A stretch of 64,000 nucleotides of DNA from the NCBI GenBank assembly GCA_000965745.1, contig CP009479.1, positions 2,056,457 through 2,120,456 on the forward strand, in the 5' to 3' direction. The notes beneath the pieces are model-generated. The model was not told where the DNA came from, did no database searches, and saw nothing but the letters and a program-made list of their open reading frames with translations. Made by a program: the position numbers and the translations under genes. This DNA is from an uncultured archaeon. GTDB lineage: Archaea; Thermoplasmatota; Thermoplasmata; Thermoplasmatales; Thermoplasmataceae. The number at the start of each line of letters is the position of its first letter. The first letter of the stretch is position 1. This document shows positions 10,301-17,178 of this stretch, piece after piece.

Positions 10301-10419
10301 CTGAGGAAAAGAGTTGATGACGGGGCAACTAGAATGAGGGCTATAACCCAGAAAATTATAATCCCGGTACTGTGCCTAGCTGAGAATTTCGCTATTCTGC
10401 GAAACGATGACTCAAACAT
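7303..10419 (-). CDS. MMPL/RND-family membrane transporter
   Basis: A 1038-residue protein with two homologous halves. Each half has one N-terminal helix, a large extracytoplasmic domain rich in N-X-S/T, and a block of about five membrane helices. The Asp-Tyr pairs of MmpL-type proton relays are visible in both halves (G-L-T-S-D-Y and V-G-L-D-Y-D-I-F-M). Family members use the proton gradient to export lipids or hydrophobic compounds. In an acidophile with a steep proton gradient this could mean export of lipids or toxic solutes, but the substrate cannot be read from the sequence. It stands alone, with no TetR-type regulator nearby. Confidence 0.88.
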   Translation of the reverse strand: MFESSFRRIAKFSARHSTGIIIFWVIALILVAPSSTLFLSNTSYNLGGSIVPANSMAQKASDLQTQYFSSSEGPGSNGSALIIVTSNTSVTTQKGAAGIISLEQNVTSYLKTVNGYDNITTAFTLENSTLYHFSEGLKQELNSTYSLISSINNQMTVLNNSVNQTVGLIYGLPAYYLSVFSNTGGNVSLAYSQTVNSTGYTEPAVSYVNNFTQYWNSTYTYYTPTNLQNAMNDSINWALHNSTSPFYALLQNTPQQRDLIYAINANYSFFSYLGTAGSYYKDTNYTGFVRNYTISTFSSQLSSNSTLVSFIGDSLNLTVNGFLESVYGLGQPATDPQIMQLMVPMVANGTKYTLKGNPLITYNGQTLEGFLRALNSTDNIESLVRSEILHGSFASYPVIPTPYVFHQFVGYDNSTTIMIASFSENYSLTVVNTVTDISNNYSKSGGMLPSSHYYVAGTSALDQQLSNEILNGMVRALVIGIALSIIIVGLFFRSPVAAFIPLAIFAFSTVLSMGLNGLLYQYVFHASISFITPTLLLILILGLTSDYVVYIMSRYRQERRRGNPTALFDAGQWAGHAVFTSGITVALSYIVLWLSNIPIFSDSGLTNAIGVGISIALANTFLIAILEKTGTKLFWPSDITHAEKFPLEKSMTRIAGVVKNNKKKMLVVFLVVTFLASYVYFETPTSMNVFDLVPSSSGIQALEVVNNSFNGDFFDRGFIVMKFASPLVSNGNYNLTEMGQISAVEKALMNQNEITQVYGPTFPYGSFVPPDFSTVPSSYNSTYRNQTNSFIGSDSHFATIDFQLSSVSWRDQASNFVKTLPTLINGTLESSGATAQGTVQNYYIGGLTQSLNDAHTYTESTFVKMVPILLIAIFAVLLIQLSSLFTPIRLIAMVVSSVLAALSAVFLIIYYGQGEPILIFLPLFTFITLLAVGLDYDIFMVTRVREEVMKGATDEEATLLSIKENGGVIVTLGMLLFVTFGALYTSGIGIMEEIGLGLALGVIVDTFISWPFFVPTIMMFLKKWNWWPYKMNSKDNDN

Positions 10420-10519
10420 GCAAATCCTACGGGCAATTGGAAGGATAAAATTAAAGTTTTTCAGTTGAAGAAAATTTGAGGCATAAAGTTCTTGTTCGGT
10501 AAGGAGTTTTTAAACTGAG

Positions 10520-11467
10520 GTGCAGGGTGTGGTCATAAGCAGTCCTTATGAGGACTTTGATCTTTATACATACTTCGTTGAACTCGTGAAACAGATACCT
10601 GAAGGAAAAGTTGCATCGTATCTTGAGATCGCAAAGGCACTTGGGGACCCAGTGGCAGCTGTTTCATGCGCGTACATGCAGTCAGAGCTCAGGGAAGCGC
10701 AAAACGTGCCGCTTCACAGAGTGGTAAGGGCATCGGGAGAACTGGGTGGTTACAAGACAATTGAAGAGGTAAGGGGAGATACAGCCAGGCTGAGAGATGA
10801 GGGCCTGACGGTAAGATCCGGGAAGGTAAAGTTTGTCGATTCCCACAGATTCACCGATTTTGAAACAGAATACCCGCTGGAAAAAATGAAGGGAGAACAG
10901 GAAAAACTCTCAGAGAGAGTGTCCATGGATGACGATTTTGACGAAGACCTAATAGGCGCGGTGGATGTCTCTTACGACGGAAGAAAGGGTTATGCCGCAT
11001 TCTCATACGCTGAAGATGACGAATATATCAGCAGGAACCGGTCGATGGATGCGAATTTTCCCTACATTCCCGGTTTCCTGTTCTACAGGGAGTACAGGTT
11101 CATAAAGCAGCTTGCCAGGAATTTCGGGGGTACCTTGTTAATCGACGGCAATGGGCTGATCCATCCAAGATTCTTCGGTCTTGCATCAGCAACTGGCGTT
11201 TTCCTGAATAAGGCCACAATAGGGGTAGCCAAATCACTTCTCCTCGGGAGAGTCAAGCACAACTGGGTCCTTTATAGAGACAGAAAGATCGGTTATGTCC
11301 TTAACAGGAACACGATCATCAGCCCGGGGCACAGGATTTCAGTTGATTCAAGCGTTGACTTCATGATAGGGAAGTATAACCATGTGTATCCTGAGATTCT
11401 TAAGATAGCCCACAACAGTACGGTGAAGTTGAGGAGGGAGCAGACAAAAATTCTGGAGGCCAGCTGA
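10520..11467 (+). CDS. alkyltransferase-like (AGT/ATL) domain fused to endonuclease V
   Basis: A 315-residue DNA repair fusion. Residues 12-105 are the winged-helix DNA-binding domain of O6-alkylguanine alkyltransferase (I-P-E-G-K-V-A-S-Y at 26-34), but the PCHR active site reads P64-L65-H66-R67, so the acceptor cysteine is missing. Residues 120-310 are endonuclease V, which cuts next to deaminated bases such as inosine. Asp149 (A-V-D-V-S-Y), the P-Y-I-P wedge (181-184), Glu191, Asp209 (I-D-G-N-G) and I-G-V-A-K-S are all present. The same domain order is known in Ferroplasma. The start is GTG, with a TATA-like ttttaaac just upstream. GTG at 10529 is an alternative. Confidence 0.9.
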   Translation: MQGVVISSPYEDFDLYTYFVELVKQIPEGKVASYLEIAKALGDPVAAVSCAYMQSELREAQNVPLHRVVRASGELGGYKTIEEVRGDTARLRDEGLTVRSGKVKFVDSHRFTDFETEYPLEKMKGEQEKLSERVSMDDDFDEDLIGAVDVSYDGRKGYAAFSYAEDDEYISRNRSMDANFPYIPGFLFYREYRFIKQLARNFGGTLLIDGNGLIHPRFFGLASATGVFLNKATIGVAKSLLLGRVKHNWVLYRDRKIGYVLNRNTIISPGHRISVDSSVDFMIGKYNHVYPEILKIAHNSTVKLRREQTKILEAS

Positions 11468-11886
11468 TTCGGTATTTTACTGGCACCTCATAGCATTCCA
11501 TGCATCCAGCGCATTCCTTTTGTTGAACGCGTCTCCTGAACAAAGTAAAACGTGATTAACTTACAGCTGCGTCCATGCTGGACAGAAAAATGGCGGTTTT
11601 GCAGAGTCAAACTTGCAGCCTTTCACACAAACCGACATGAGTTGGACCTCATCTCTGTCTTCTCTGTGATGGTCCTGCATTACGGCATGATGTTTCCCAC
11701 TGGCATGGGAACTTAACATGGCTGGGCTATTCATTATGAACGACATCTATGGGTTCTCAATAAAATTCTTCTAAAATAGAATCCGTGGAATAGGCACCTT
11801 CAAGGCAATGACTGCAGACTGCAGTTTTGGCAAATCAAGCTGCCCATCTCTGAGAGGGCTCGACATAGCATTGAAGTTCCCGGATC
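11468..11886. other. gene-free interval with a second copy of an intergenic repeat
   Basis: No gene is supported in these 419 bases. The stretch 11731-11763 repeats the motif at 6821-6852: TCATT, ATGAACGACATCT and, 7 bases later, CTCAATAA. A minus-strand frame of 61 codons (11561-11746) with a few cysteines is open but has no family resemblance or promoter, and I leave it uncalled. Confidence 0.4.
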
Positions 11887-12255
11887 TCATTTCCATTCCA
11901 GAAACTTCATCCTGTTTCCGAACGGGTCGTCGACATAGAACCTGTCATCACCAGGCAATGGTTCATCTTCTTTCACGGATATGCCTTTTGCCACAATCCT
12001 CTCCTTCAACACGTTGAGATTCTTCACATGTATTGCAGGATGCGCTTTCTTAGCTGGCCTGAAATCATGGTCAATGCCTATGTGTATCTGGTTTGTACCG
12101 CATTTGAACCAGAGCCCGCCTCTCTTCTTCAGGTTCTCGGGTTTCTCAATTTCTTTCATTCCCAATACACCATGAAAGAAATCTCTGGCAACACCCTCGC
12201 TTCCCTCGAGGGCTGCTAACTGCACGTGATCAATGCCATAGTAGTCAAAACTCAT
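11887..12255 (-). CDS. VOC-superfamily (glyoxalase/bleomycin-resistance fold) protein
   Basis: About 122 residues forming one beta-alpha-beta-beta-beta pair: I-D-H-V-Q-L-A at the start, a second metal-ligand region around Q-I-H-I-G-I, and the C-terminal D-P-F-G-N-R-M-K-F-L-E signature of the vicinal-oxygen-chelate fold. Such proteins act as dimers on small electrophiles or antibiotics, and the substrate is unknown. The frame opens with TTG at 12264, but ATG at 12255 begins right at the domain and has a TATA-like tgtatttgtatac about 30 nt upstream. Confidence 0.8.
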   Translation of the reverse strand: MSFDYYGIDHVQLAALEGSEGVARDFFHGVLGMKEIEKPENLKKRGGLWFKCGTNQIHIGIDHDFRPAKKAHPAIHVKNLNVLKERIVAKGISVKEDEPLPGDDRFYVDDPFGNRMKFLEWK

Positions 12256-12371
12256 CCAATTCAACTCATGGTTAGATGCTTGAAGTATACAAATACATTA
12301 AGTAGAGTCCAAGCTCCGCCCACTAAATAAAATAAGAGAGATAACTTAGCTCAATCTGCACAATTTGGGAA

Positions 12372-12383
12372 TTTTTTAATATA
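12372..12383 (+). promoter_or_regulatory. TATA element of the tRNA-Leu gene
   Basis: A T-rich ttttttaatata lies about 27-35 nt before the first base of the tRNA, the spacing expected for an archaeal TBP site. Confidence 0.55.
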
Positions 12384-12408
12384 CTCCAAGAGTATTTAGG
12401 AAACCATT

Positions 12409-12493
12409 GCGGAGGTTGTCGAGCTAGGTCAAAGGCGATGGATTCAGGGTCCATTCCCGTAGGGGTTCGCCGGTTCGAATCCGGCCCTCCGCA
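12409..12493 (+). tRNA. tRNA-Leu (anticodon CAG)
   Basis: An 85-nt class II tRNA. The acceptor strands GCGGAGG and CCTCCGC pair perfectly. The anticodon arm is ATGGA, loop TTCAGGG, TCCAT, giving anticodon CAG for Leu codon CTG. A long variable arm follows, and then the T-arm GCCGG-TTCGAAT-CCGGC. No CCA is encoded and no intron is seen. Its 3' 52 bp (12443-12494) are repeated exactly at 14839-14890, so it is the chromosomal attachment site of an integrated element and is left intact by the insertion. Confidence 0.95.
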
Positions 12494-12494
12494 T
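12443..12494 (+). repeat. attL copy of the 52-bp direct repeat (tRNA-Leu 3' part)
   Basis: Identical over 52 bp to 14839-14890. The flanking bases differ on both sides (a before versus g, c after versus a), which fixes the repeat ends. Confidence 0.92.
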
Positions 12495-12784
12495 CCCTAT
12501 ATGGGTTTGTGCAGTTCACTACCTCCGATTTTTGACCGGAGTGGGTATTTAAAAAGGTTTTCCATTGGTCCGTGTTATCTATTGTGTCTATATCATAACC
12601 TGAGACTCTGTCTTCGTGATCATTACTTGGATTACATAAGATCTGAACACTCTCAAGACAGCTACAAGTTTTAGATGTGGAAATCTGGAACCTTATCCAT
12701 AAGCACACACTAAACCAGGAAGTTTCAAAGTTATTTGATAAAAATGAATCTTTGTGCAGATTATCAATGCATAGCGATGTACAC

Positions 12785-13870
12785 TTATGAATATATTGTT
12801 ACTCCGCACATGTTGTAATTACTGTTGAGCCACCCTCCAGTGAGAAAGCCATCTTCATAGGCTCCCGGAGCAGTTTCTGGCTCATAGGTACCATAAAAGT
12901 TGCCTACATTTCCTTGGGCTAGAGGATTTGGACCACCAGTCCAGTAGTCAAACGTTTGGACAAGAAATGTTTGAACCCAGTCCCCCACGTTGTAGGGTGC
13001 ATTTGTGGTATAATATGAATATTGCCCATTGGCCACAGAGGCCAAATTGAGGTTGTAGAAAGTATTAACGTTGAATTTAGGTATTTGGTCTTCGTGTTGT
13101 GTTGCGGTATCTAATGGTGCTTCTGTCATAAAAGCGGACCAAGTTGTATGCACGGTTGTTGGTAGATTCACCGTATCACTATGTGAATAACCCGATGAGT
13201 CACCCCAGTAGAATGTAATTTGATTGAAGTATCCGTTTGCGCCAGCGTTTGTAGATATCGACAAATACAGGGTGCTACCAGTAGGAACTGTAACTGCTCC
13301 TCCATTTCCGTTAGAAATACCTACATTATATGGAACACCATAGTTGTTGTTATTGTTTAAACTCAAATACTCCCACCACAGATATGCGTGATTTGGTCCA
13401 ACATTTGCTGACACACTATCTGACGGATTCAATGGTACTTTTACAGTTTTATCTGGTGATATGCTATACCCAAGCTGTATTAATCCATTATTTCCACCAT
13501 GCCCACCTTCAAGACCTATCCAAGCGGACATCATCGAAATTGTACAAGTAGCAATCGTGCTTGGGTCTTGTACTGCTTCAACATTTACATAAGAATTCAC
13601 TGAAGTGAAACTGGAGCCTGAGGGAGCCCAAAATTCATAACCACCCCAAGCATAGCTATTATAATACTGGGCCTCAGGTCCTCCATTTTTTGGAATGGGA
13701 GAAGTAGAATTCTCGTATATCGTTTGCATAGAAAATGGTCCAAAAATTTCAGAGGCGTGTTGTGAAAGAACTTTCTCCAAGGGACTGTCAGCAATTTGTG
13801 GTGCTAGGATGCTAATCACTGCGACAGCTATCAGAACAATTGTCAGAATCTTTCTGATTATATTTCTCAT
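12785..13870 (-). CDS. secreted glutamic peptidase-like protein (G1/eqolisin family)
   Basis: About 361 residues from ATG 13870, with an N-terminal hydrophobic helix (signal peptide or anchor) and then an all-beta domain. Features match G1 peptidases: the opening W-G-G-Y...G-S-S-F-T-S-V, then A-W-I-G-L-E-G, L-I-Q-L-G, Y-L-W-W-E-Y, and W-S-A-F-M-T-E-A-P. Counted from the longer frame start at 13912, the candidate catalytic pair is Gln146 and Glu264. G1 enzymes work at acid pH, which suits an acidophile. The upstream TATA-like tttaataaac supports the ATG at 13870. It lies inside the tRNA-borne element as its main cargo. An inactive relative with a binding role is possible. Confidence 0.7.
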   Translation of the reverse strand: MRNIIRKILTIVLIAVAVISILAPQIADSPLEKVLSQHASEIFGPFSMQTIYENSTSPIPKNGGPEAQYYNSYAWGGYEFWAPSGSSFTSVNSYVNVEAVQDPSTIATCTISMMSAWIGLEGGHGGNNGLIQLGYSISPDKTVKVPLNPSDSVSANVGPNHAYLWWEYLSLNNNNNYGVPYNVGISNGNGGAVTVPTGSTLYLSISTNAGANGYFNQITFYWGDSSGYSHSDTVNLPTTVHTTWSAFMTEAPLDTATQHEDQIPKFNVNTFYNLNLASVANGQYSYYTTNAPYNVGDWVQTFLVQTFDYWTGGPNPLAQGNVGNFYGTYEPETAPGAYEDGFLTGGWLNSNYNMCGVTIYS

Positions 13871-14143
13871 TATTTTTATAATATGGAAAGCTATGAAAAG
13901 TTTATTAAACATAAAAATGATGGTATTCAGTACAAAAAGGGCGGACTAAATCCCCATCACTTTGAACATTCCCGAATAACAAGAGAATCTGTGGCCAAAT
14001 TCACTATACCTACCTTGGACTTGGGGTCAACTCCCCGGTGGATCGTTTGAAAAGCTTTCAATTGAAGGAAGTATGCCTACCTACTTTGCCAAAAGGAAGT
14101 ATAAAAGACTGTCCCAGCAGCATTTTCTATTGTGCCAAATAGA

Positions 14144-14428
14144 TTATGTTGTTGTACGGCTTTGCTTACTATGCCACAGTTGTCTAATTGACAAAATAAT
14201 TACTATCACAGAAAAGATCAATACGAGTATAGAGGTCGTGACAATACCTGCGGTCGTATAAAACCAGAAACTCCCAGAATAATGTGCTGGGCCCGGGATA
14301 CCAGGAGTATTCGGCAGGTTGAATATATTGTACAATGCTTCGGACCAGAATATCAGACCCAGCATCCCGGCCATCAACCCAAATATTGAAACCAAATTCC
14401 AAAATCGTAATCCTACGATCGACACCAT
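14144..14428 (-). CDS. small two-helix membrane protein of the integrated element
   Basis: About 94 residues with two strongly hydrophobic helices, near residues 8-30 and 55-80, and a short basic C-terminal tail (R-Q-L-W-H-S-K-Q-S-R). No family is recognised. Small membrane proteins of this kind are common in archaeal viruses and plasmids. The frame opens with TTG at 14470, but ATG 14428 is preferred, as a TATA-like ttttaatata lies 50 nt upstream and the extra residues overlap the integrase remnant. Confidence 0.55.
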   Translation of the reverse strand: MVSIVGLRFWNLVSIFGLMAGMLGLIFWSEALYNIFNLPNTPGIPGPAHYSGSFWFYTTAGIVTTSILVLIFSVIVIILSIRQLWHSKQSRTTT

Positions 14429-14478
14429 TTTATAATAAACTAAGAGAGGATTTAACTTTAACGCTACCAATTCCTATA

Positions 14479-14850
14479 TTAAAATGTAATATCACCATAA
14501 AAATAAGCCTTCTTAATTTCTTCATAACATGGAATGTAGTTATCAACTTGTGAACGGCCTCTATTCTTCAATATACGAAGTTAAGGCTCTATTGTTTCCT
14601 CTTGCACTTCTCCATCATTCTCCAGTAGGAATTTGAGGTAATTTCTCAACGTGAGAACGCAATATCTATGACTTCCCTGTATGGAATTAAGGTACTTTGT
14701 CAAGTCTTTAACTGTTGTAAGCCTGTATGACCTGAAATATTTGGTATAGTACTGCAATATGGCCTTTCTGTGTCCAGAGCTTGTGCTCTTTAACTCCAAC
14801 CATTGTTTAAAGTTTCGATATTCATTCAATCTAATAGGTTCAGGGTCCAT
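14479..14850 (-). pseudogene. tyrosine-type integrase remnant (N-terminal part, in-frame stop)
   Basis: The ATG at 14850 lies inside the right tRNA repeat. The first 89 codons read as the N-terminal SAM-like, DNA-binding part of an archaeal integrase (R-N-F-K-Q-W-L, ending L-K-F-L-L-E-N-D-G-E-V-Q-E-E-T-I-E-P). A TAA follows (14581-14583), but the same frame continues for 33 codons with L-R-I-L-K-N-R and D-N-Y-I-P-C-Y-E-E-I-K-K-A. This resembles the linker 'VD.YIPS.EE' that precedes the catalytic domain in this family. The catalytic R...H-x-x-R...Y part is absent. It is a broken gene whose position in the att repeat identifies the mode of integration. Confidence 0.7.
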
Positions 14851-14890
14851 TCCCGTAGGGGTTCGCCGGTTCGAATCCGGCCCTCCGCAT
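14839..14890 (+). repeat. attR copy of the 52-bp direct repeat (tRNA-Leu 3' fragment)
   Basis: A perfect copy of 12443-12494 that contains only the 3' 51 nt of the tRNA plus one base, so it cannot make a tRNA. It also supplies the first codons of the integrase remnant on the opposite strand. Confidence 0.92.
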
Positions 14891-15036
14891 ACTATCCAAA
14901 AGAAGGGAGAGACGAAAGGGTTTCAAAATCACTTAATTCCGGGTTCCCTGAACGATTTTCGGTGATATTTAATTGTTGTCGAGGTCCTAATATATAAGTA
15001 TAGGAATATAAGGGGGAGGCTATCGGGCAGATAACC

Positions 15037-15252
15037 TTATCTTACTATGAAATAGACTATGATGATCCCTACCATTATGATCACAATGCCACTCATGACG
15101 AGTTCGATCCTTTGCACTATTCCAAAGTAGTGATACCACGAGACCGTAAAACCTATTGAACCCGTAATTCCAGCGTAGAATAATACTACTACTGCTATTG
15201 CTCCTGCTAATCCTAATGCCCCAGCCATTATCAAACCTGCTTGTTCAACCAT
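15037..15252 (-). CDS. small two-helix membrane protein
   Basis: 71 residues almost entirely made of two membrane helices: an N-terminal Gly/Ala-rich one (A-G-A-L-G-L-A-G-A-I-A-V-V-V-L) and a C-terminal Val/Ile-rich one. No family is recognised. It lies in the AT-rich island just outside the first integrated element, head to head with the next gene across a 196-base AT-rich control region. It is possibly virus- or plasmid-derived. Confidence 0.55.
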   Translation of the reverse strand: MVEQAGLIMAGALGLAGAIAVVVLFYAGITGSIGFTVSWYHYFGIVQRIELVMSGIVIIMVGIIIVYFIVR

Positions 15253-15448
15253 TCTGTTTCGCCTTCTTTTTTAATTACTGCGGAAATACCTATATTACGA
15301 AGTTTATACGCAATAATCTTTCATAAATATAGATTCTTCTATATAGGAATAATACTGTAAATATATATAGTGATATTGTAGCAAAAATAACTACGAATAT
15401 AAGAAATCAGATACCAATTGTTTTTATAGAAATCCTCAATGTAGAGCC
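15253..15448. promoter_or_regulatory. AT-rich divergent promoter region
   Basis: This stretch separates two divergent genes of the island and is packed with TATA-like runs (tttataga about 25 nt before the start at 15449, and atatatatagtg). The short words attacgaag (15290 region) and ctacgaatat are partly inverted, but I see no clear operator. Confidence 0.35.
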
Positions 15449-16435
15449 ATGCGTAATGATAAGGTGTCGTTCTCTATGACTAAACAGGAGATACATGAGC
15501 TCGAAGCAATCAGGTTAAGATACCTATTTTCAGACAAATTCTTTCCGCCTATCCTTGACTTCAAGGACATTGTCCAAGGTATGTTGTATCTAACAAGAGT
15601 AGCGGTGGAAAAAAATCGCAACTCCTTAAGAGGTTTTGTGAATCTTTTATCTCAAAAACGTGAGCTTCCGATGGTGACACCAGATGAGTTGAGCGATGAC
15701 GAAGAGGAGCAATTCGACTTCCAGAAAGATGAGGTCAGAGATGAGAAGCACCAAACAAATGAGACTACATCAGAAGATGCGAGAACCAGAAGTTATATTT
15801 TTTCTGTTAGCGAGGATGACAGGCAGAACATCAATCGGATCAGATCACTTATTTCTGAACACTCCCGATTTCAAGACCAGATTTTCAAGGATTCTGAAAT
15901 AATCAAAGGCTCAATCAATTTTGTTAGACGTCACAAGTGGAGAAACATAGAGTTCTTCCATTACACTTACTTCGGAGCATTATATGATTTGGTGCCTATA
16001 ACAATGTTAAAAATGGTATATCCTCTCGATAGTGTTCCCATGACGAATGAAGAGGAAGCTGAGGTTGGTGAAATCGAGTTGGATAAGAAGGTCATATACA
16101 AATTTCTCGTTAAGCTTAAGAACGTTGATCCTCCCAATACCGTTGAAGAGCTATATCAATTTGTAAAAAACGGTGAACGCAGTGAATTTGCTGGTCTAAA
16201 TTATGCAGAGGCTTTTCTTGGTTACTGGCTCATGTCAAATATGCTTCCATACAATACAACAATATTCTCGTTTTCATTGATGTTATCAGCTATGTCGTTG
16301 CTTGATAAAGTTGAGTCTAATGAGGCTACAACTACTTGGAATGAAGCAAAGGATAGATTCTCACTAATTCTGAATATAACCCTTGATGCGGTAGTTAATG
16401 GAAATAGTGAAAAGAATAAAGATGGAAATAAATGA
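15449..16435 (+). CDS. unknown protein with an internal duplication, possibly ribbon-helix-helix-like
   Basis: 328 residues with no family I recognise. Residues 6-50 and 116-160 align without gaps at an offset of exactly 110. Shared positions are F-S-(M/V) near the start, I-R at 21-22/131-132, F and I at 31/35, and I-(V/I)-x-G at 41-44 ending with Arg50/Arg160. Each unit reads as a short strand, a long helix, a loop and a second helix, as in ribbon-helix-helix DNA-binding domains. A very acidic linker (about 78-112) joins them. The C-terminal half (170-310) is helical. It lies in the accessory island, so a plasmid or virus regulator is plausible but inferred. Confidence 0.6.
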   Translation: MRNDKVSFSMTKQEIHELEAIRLRYLFSDKFFPPILDFKDIVQGMLYLTRVAVEKNRNSLRGFVNLLSQKRELPMVTPDELSDDEEEQFDFQKDEVRDEKHQTNETTSEDARTRSYIFSVSEDDRQNINRIRSLISEHSRFQDQIFKDSEIIKGSINFVRRHKWRNIEFFHYTYFGALYDLVPITMLKMVYPLDSVPMTNEEEAEVGEIELDKKVIYKFLVKLKNVDPPNTVEELYQFVKNGERSEFAGLNYAEAFLGYWLMSNMLPYNTTIFSFSLMLSAMSLLDKVESNEATTTWNEAKDRFSLILNITLDAVVNGNSEKNKDGNK

Positions 16436-16769
16436 TTTATGCAATAAATGAGACAGATTTATATGAACCGCCATCAGCGAAAAGATAGTCATTGTTGGTT
16501 TCAAGGGCTTGAATAATCTTCTCCAATGAATTAAGGGGCCAGCGCAAAGTCAGTTTTCTGGATGTTTGTATTGAAAAGAGACTATTTCGGAAAAAATTGG
16601 ATCAGGAGGATTCAACGACACATAATACCTGAGCATCATTTGTTTAAGAATCCGGTAAATTATAAGGTTTTTACCTTGCTTGAACTATGCTCTTGTTTTC
16701 CACCAACGGGCTTGTAAATAAACGGCTCATTTACTCAATAAGAAAACAGATAAATGCGGGTTGTCAAGT
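16436..16769. other. gap with a possible broken reading frame
   Basis: The plus frame from ATG 16463 is interrupted by stops at codons 18 and 24 and then stays open to TAA 16715-16717. A 51-codon segment (16562-16717) is rich in basic and aromatic residues. I do not recognise it, and it may be the relic of a gene of the island. A CTCAATAA motif, also found in other intergenic repeats here, lies near 16734. Confidence 0.3.
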
Positions 16770-17174
16770 TCAGTAGTCAAGAACCTTCACATCTATTTCG
16801 GCAATCTTGTCGACCCCTTTGAAATCCTGATCATTTGTTATCAGCCTGACCCTGTTCTCAGCACAGATTCCCAGAATGATAACATCCAGTTCGTTTATCA
16901 ATTTCCCATTCGCCCTTAGCTTTGTATATATGTCCGCACAATAACCTGCCGTTCTCGAAGTAAAGTCATAAACTTCAAGCTGGTTCAGGAATGACATTTG
17001 CACCTCCTTTTTGCCCTCCTGCAGATTTGATATCAAAATCCCACGCAGAAACTCATATTTGTTGATGACAGTTATGGCGGGCGTTTCATCCAGGACATCA
17101 TTCAGGGCTGCAACCACATTTTTCTGTCCATGAGCCAGACCAATCAGTATGTTTGTGTCCAGCACGGTGACCAT
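16770..17174 (-). CDS. vapC: VapC-type PIN-domain toxin
   Basis: A 134-residue PIN ribonuclease. The acidic metal site is complete: Asp6 (L-D-T-N), Glu41 (K-Y-E-F), Asp97 (E-L-D-V) and Asp115 (T-N-D). Such toxins cut tRNA or rRNA when their antitoxin is lost. It starts 4 nt after the stop of vapB in the same operon. It lies in the tRNA-linked island, where it could stabilise the mobile DNA. Confidence 0.9.
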   Translation of the reverse strand: MVTVLDTNILIGLAHGQKNVVAALNDVLDETPAITVINKYEFLRGILISNLQEGKKEVQMSFLNQLEVYDFTSRTAGYCADIYTKLRANGKLINELDVIILGICAENRVRLITNDQDFKGVDKIAEIDVKVLDY

Positions 17175-17178
17175 ATAT

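Larger units (their letters stand above)
12495..14890. mobile_element. decayed 2.4-kb element integrated into tRNA-Leu
   Basis: It is bounded by a 52-bp perfect direct repeat of the tRNA-Leu 3' part, running from the anticodon loop to just past the discriminator. The left copy completes the tRNA, and the right copy is the displaced attachment half. Cargo, all on the minus strand, is a glutamic-peptidase-like exported protein, a two-helix membrane protein and an integrase remnant that starts inside the right repeat. Codon and base use is AT-richer than the flanks. It has no replication gene or intact integrase, so it is probably a shrunken relic of a plasmid or virus. Confidence 0.85.

Noticed and set aside
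11561-11746. 61-codon minus-strand frame with three cysteines
   Set aside because: No recognisable domain, no promoter, and an intergenic repeat overlaps its start.
12424-12708. 94-codon minus-strand frame over the tRNA-Leu gene
   Set aside because: It is an antisense shadow of the tRNA and its 3' flank, and it is in a different frame from the integrase remnant, so it is not the other half of a split integrase.
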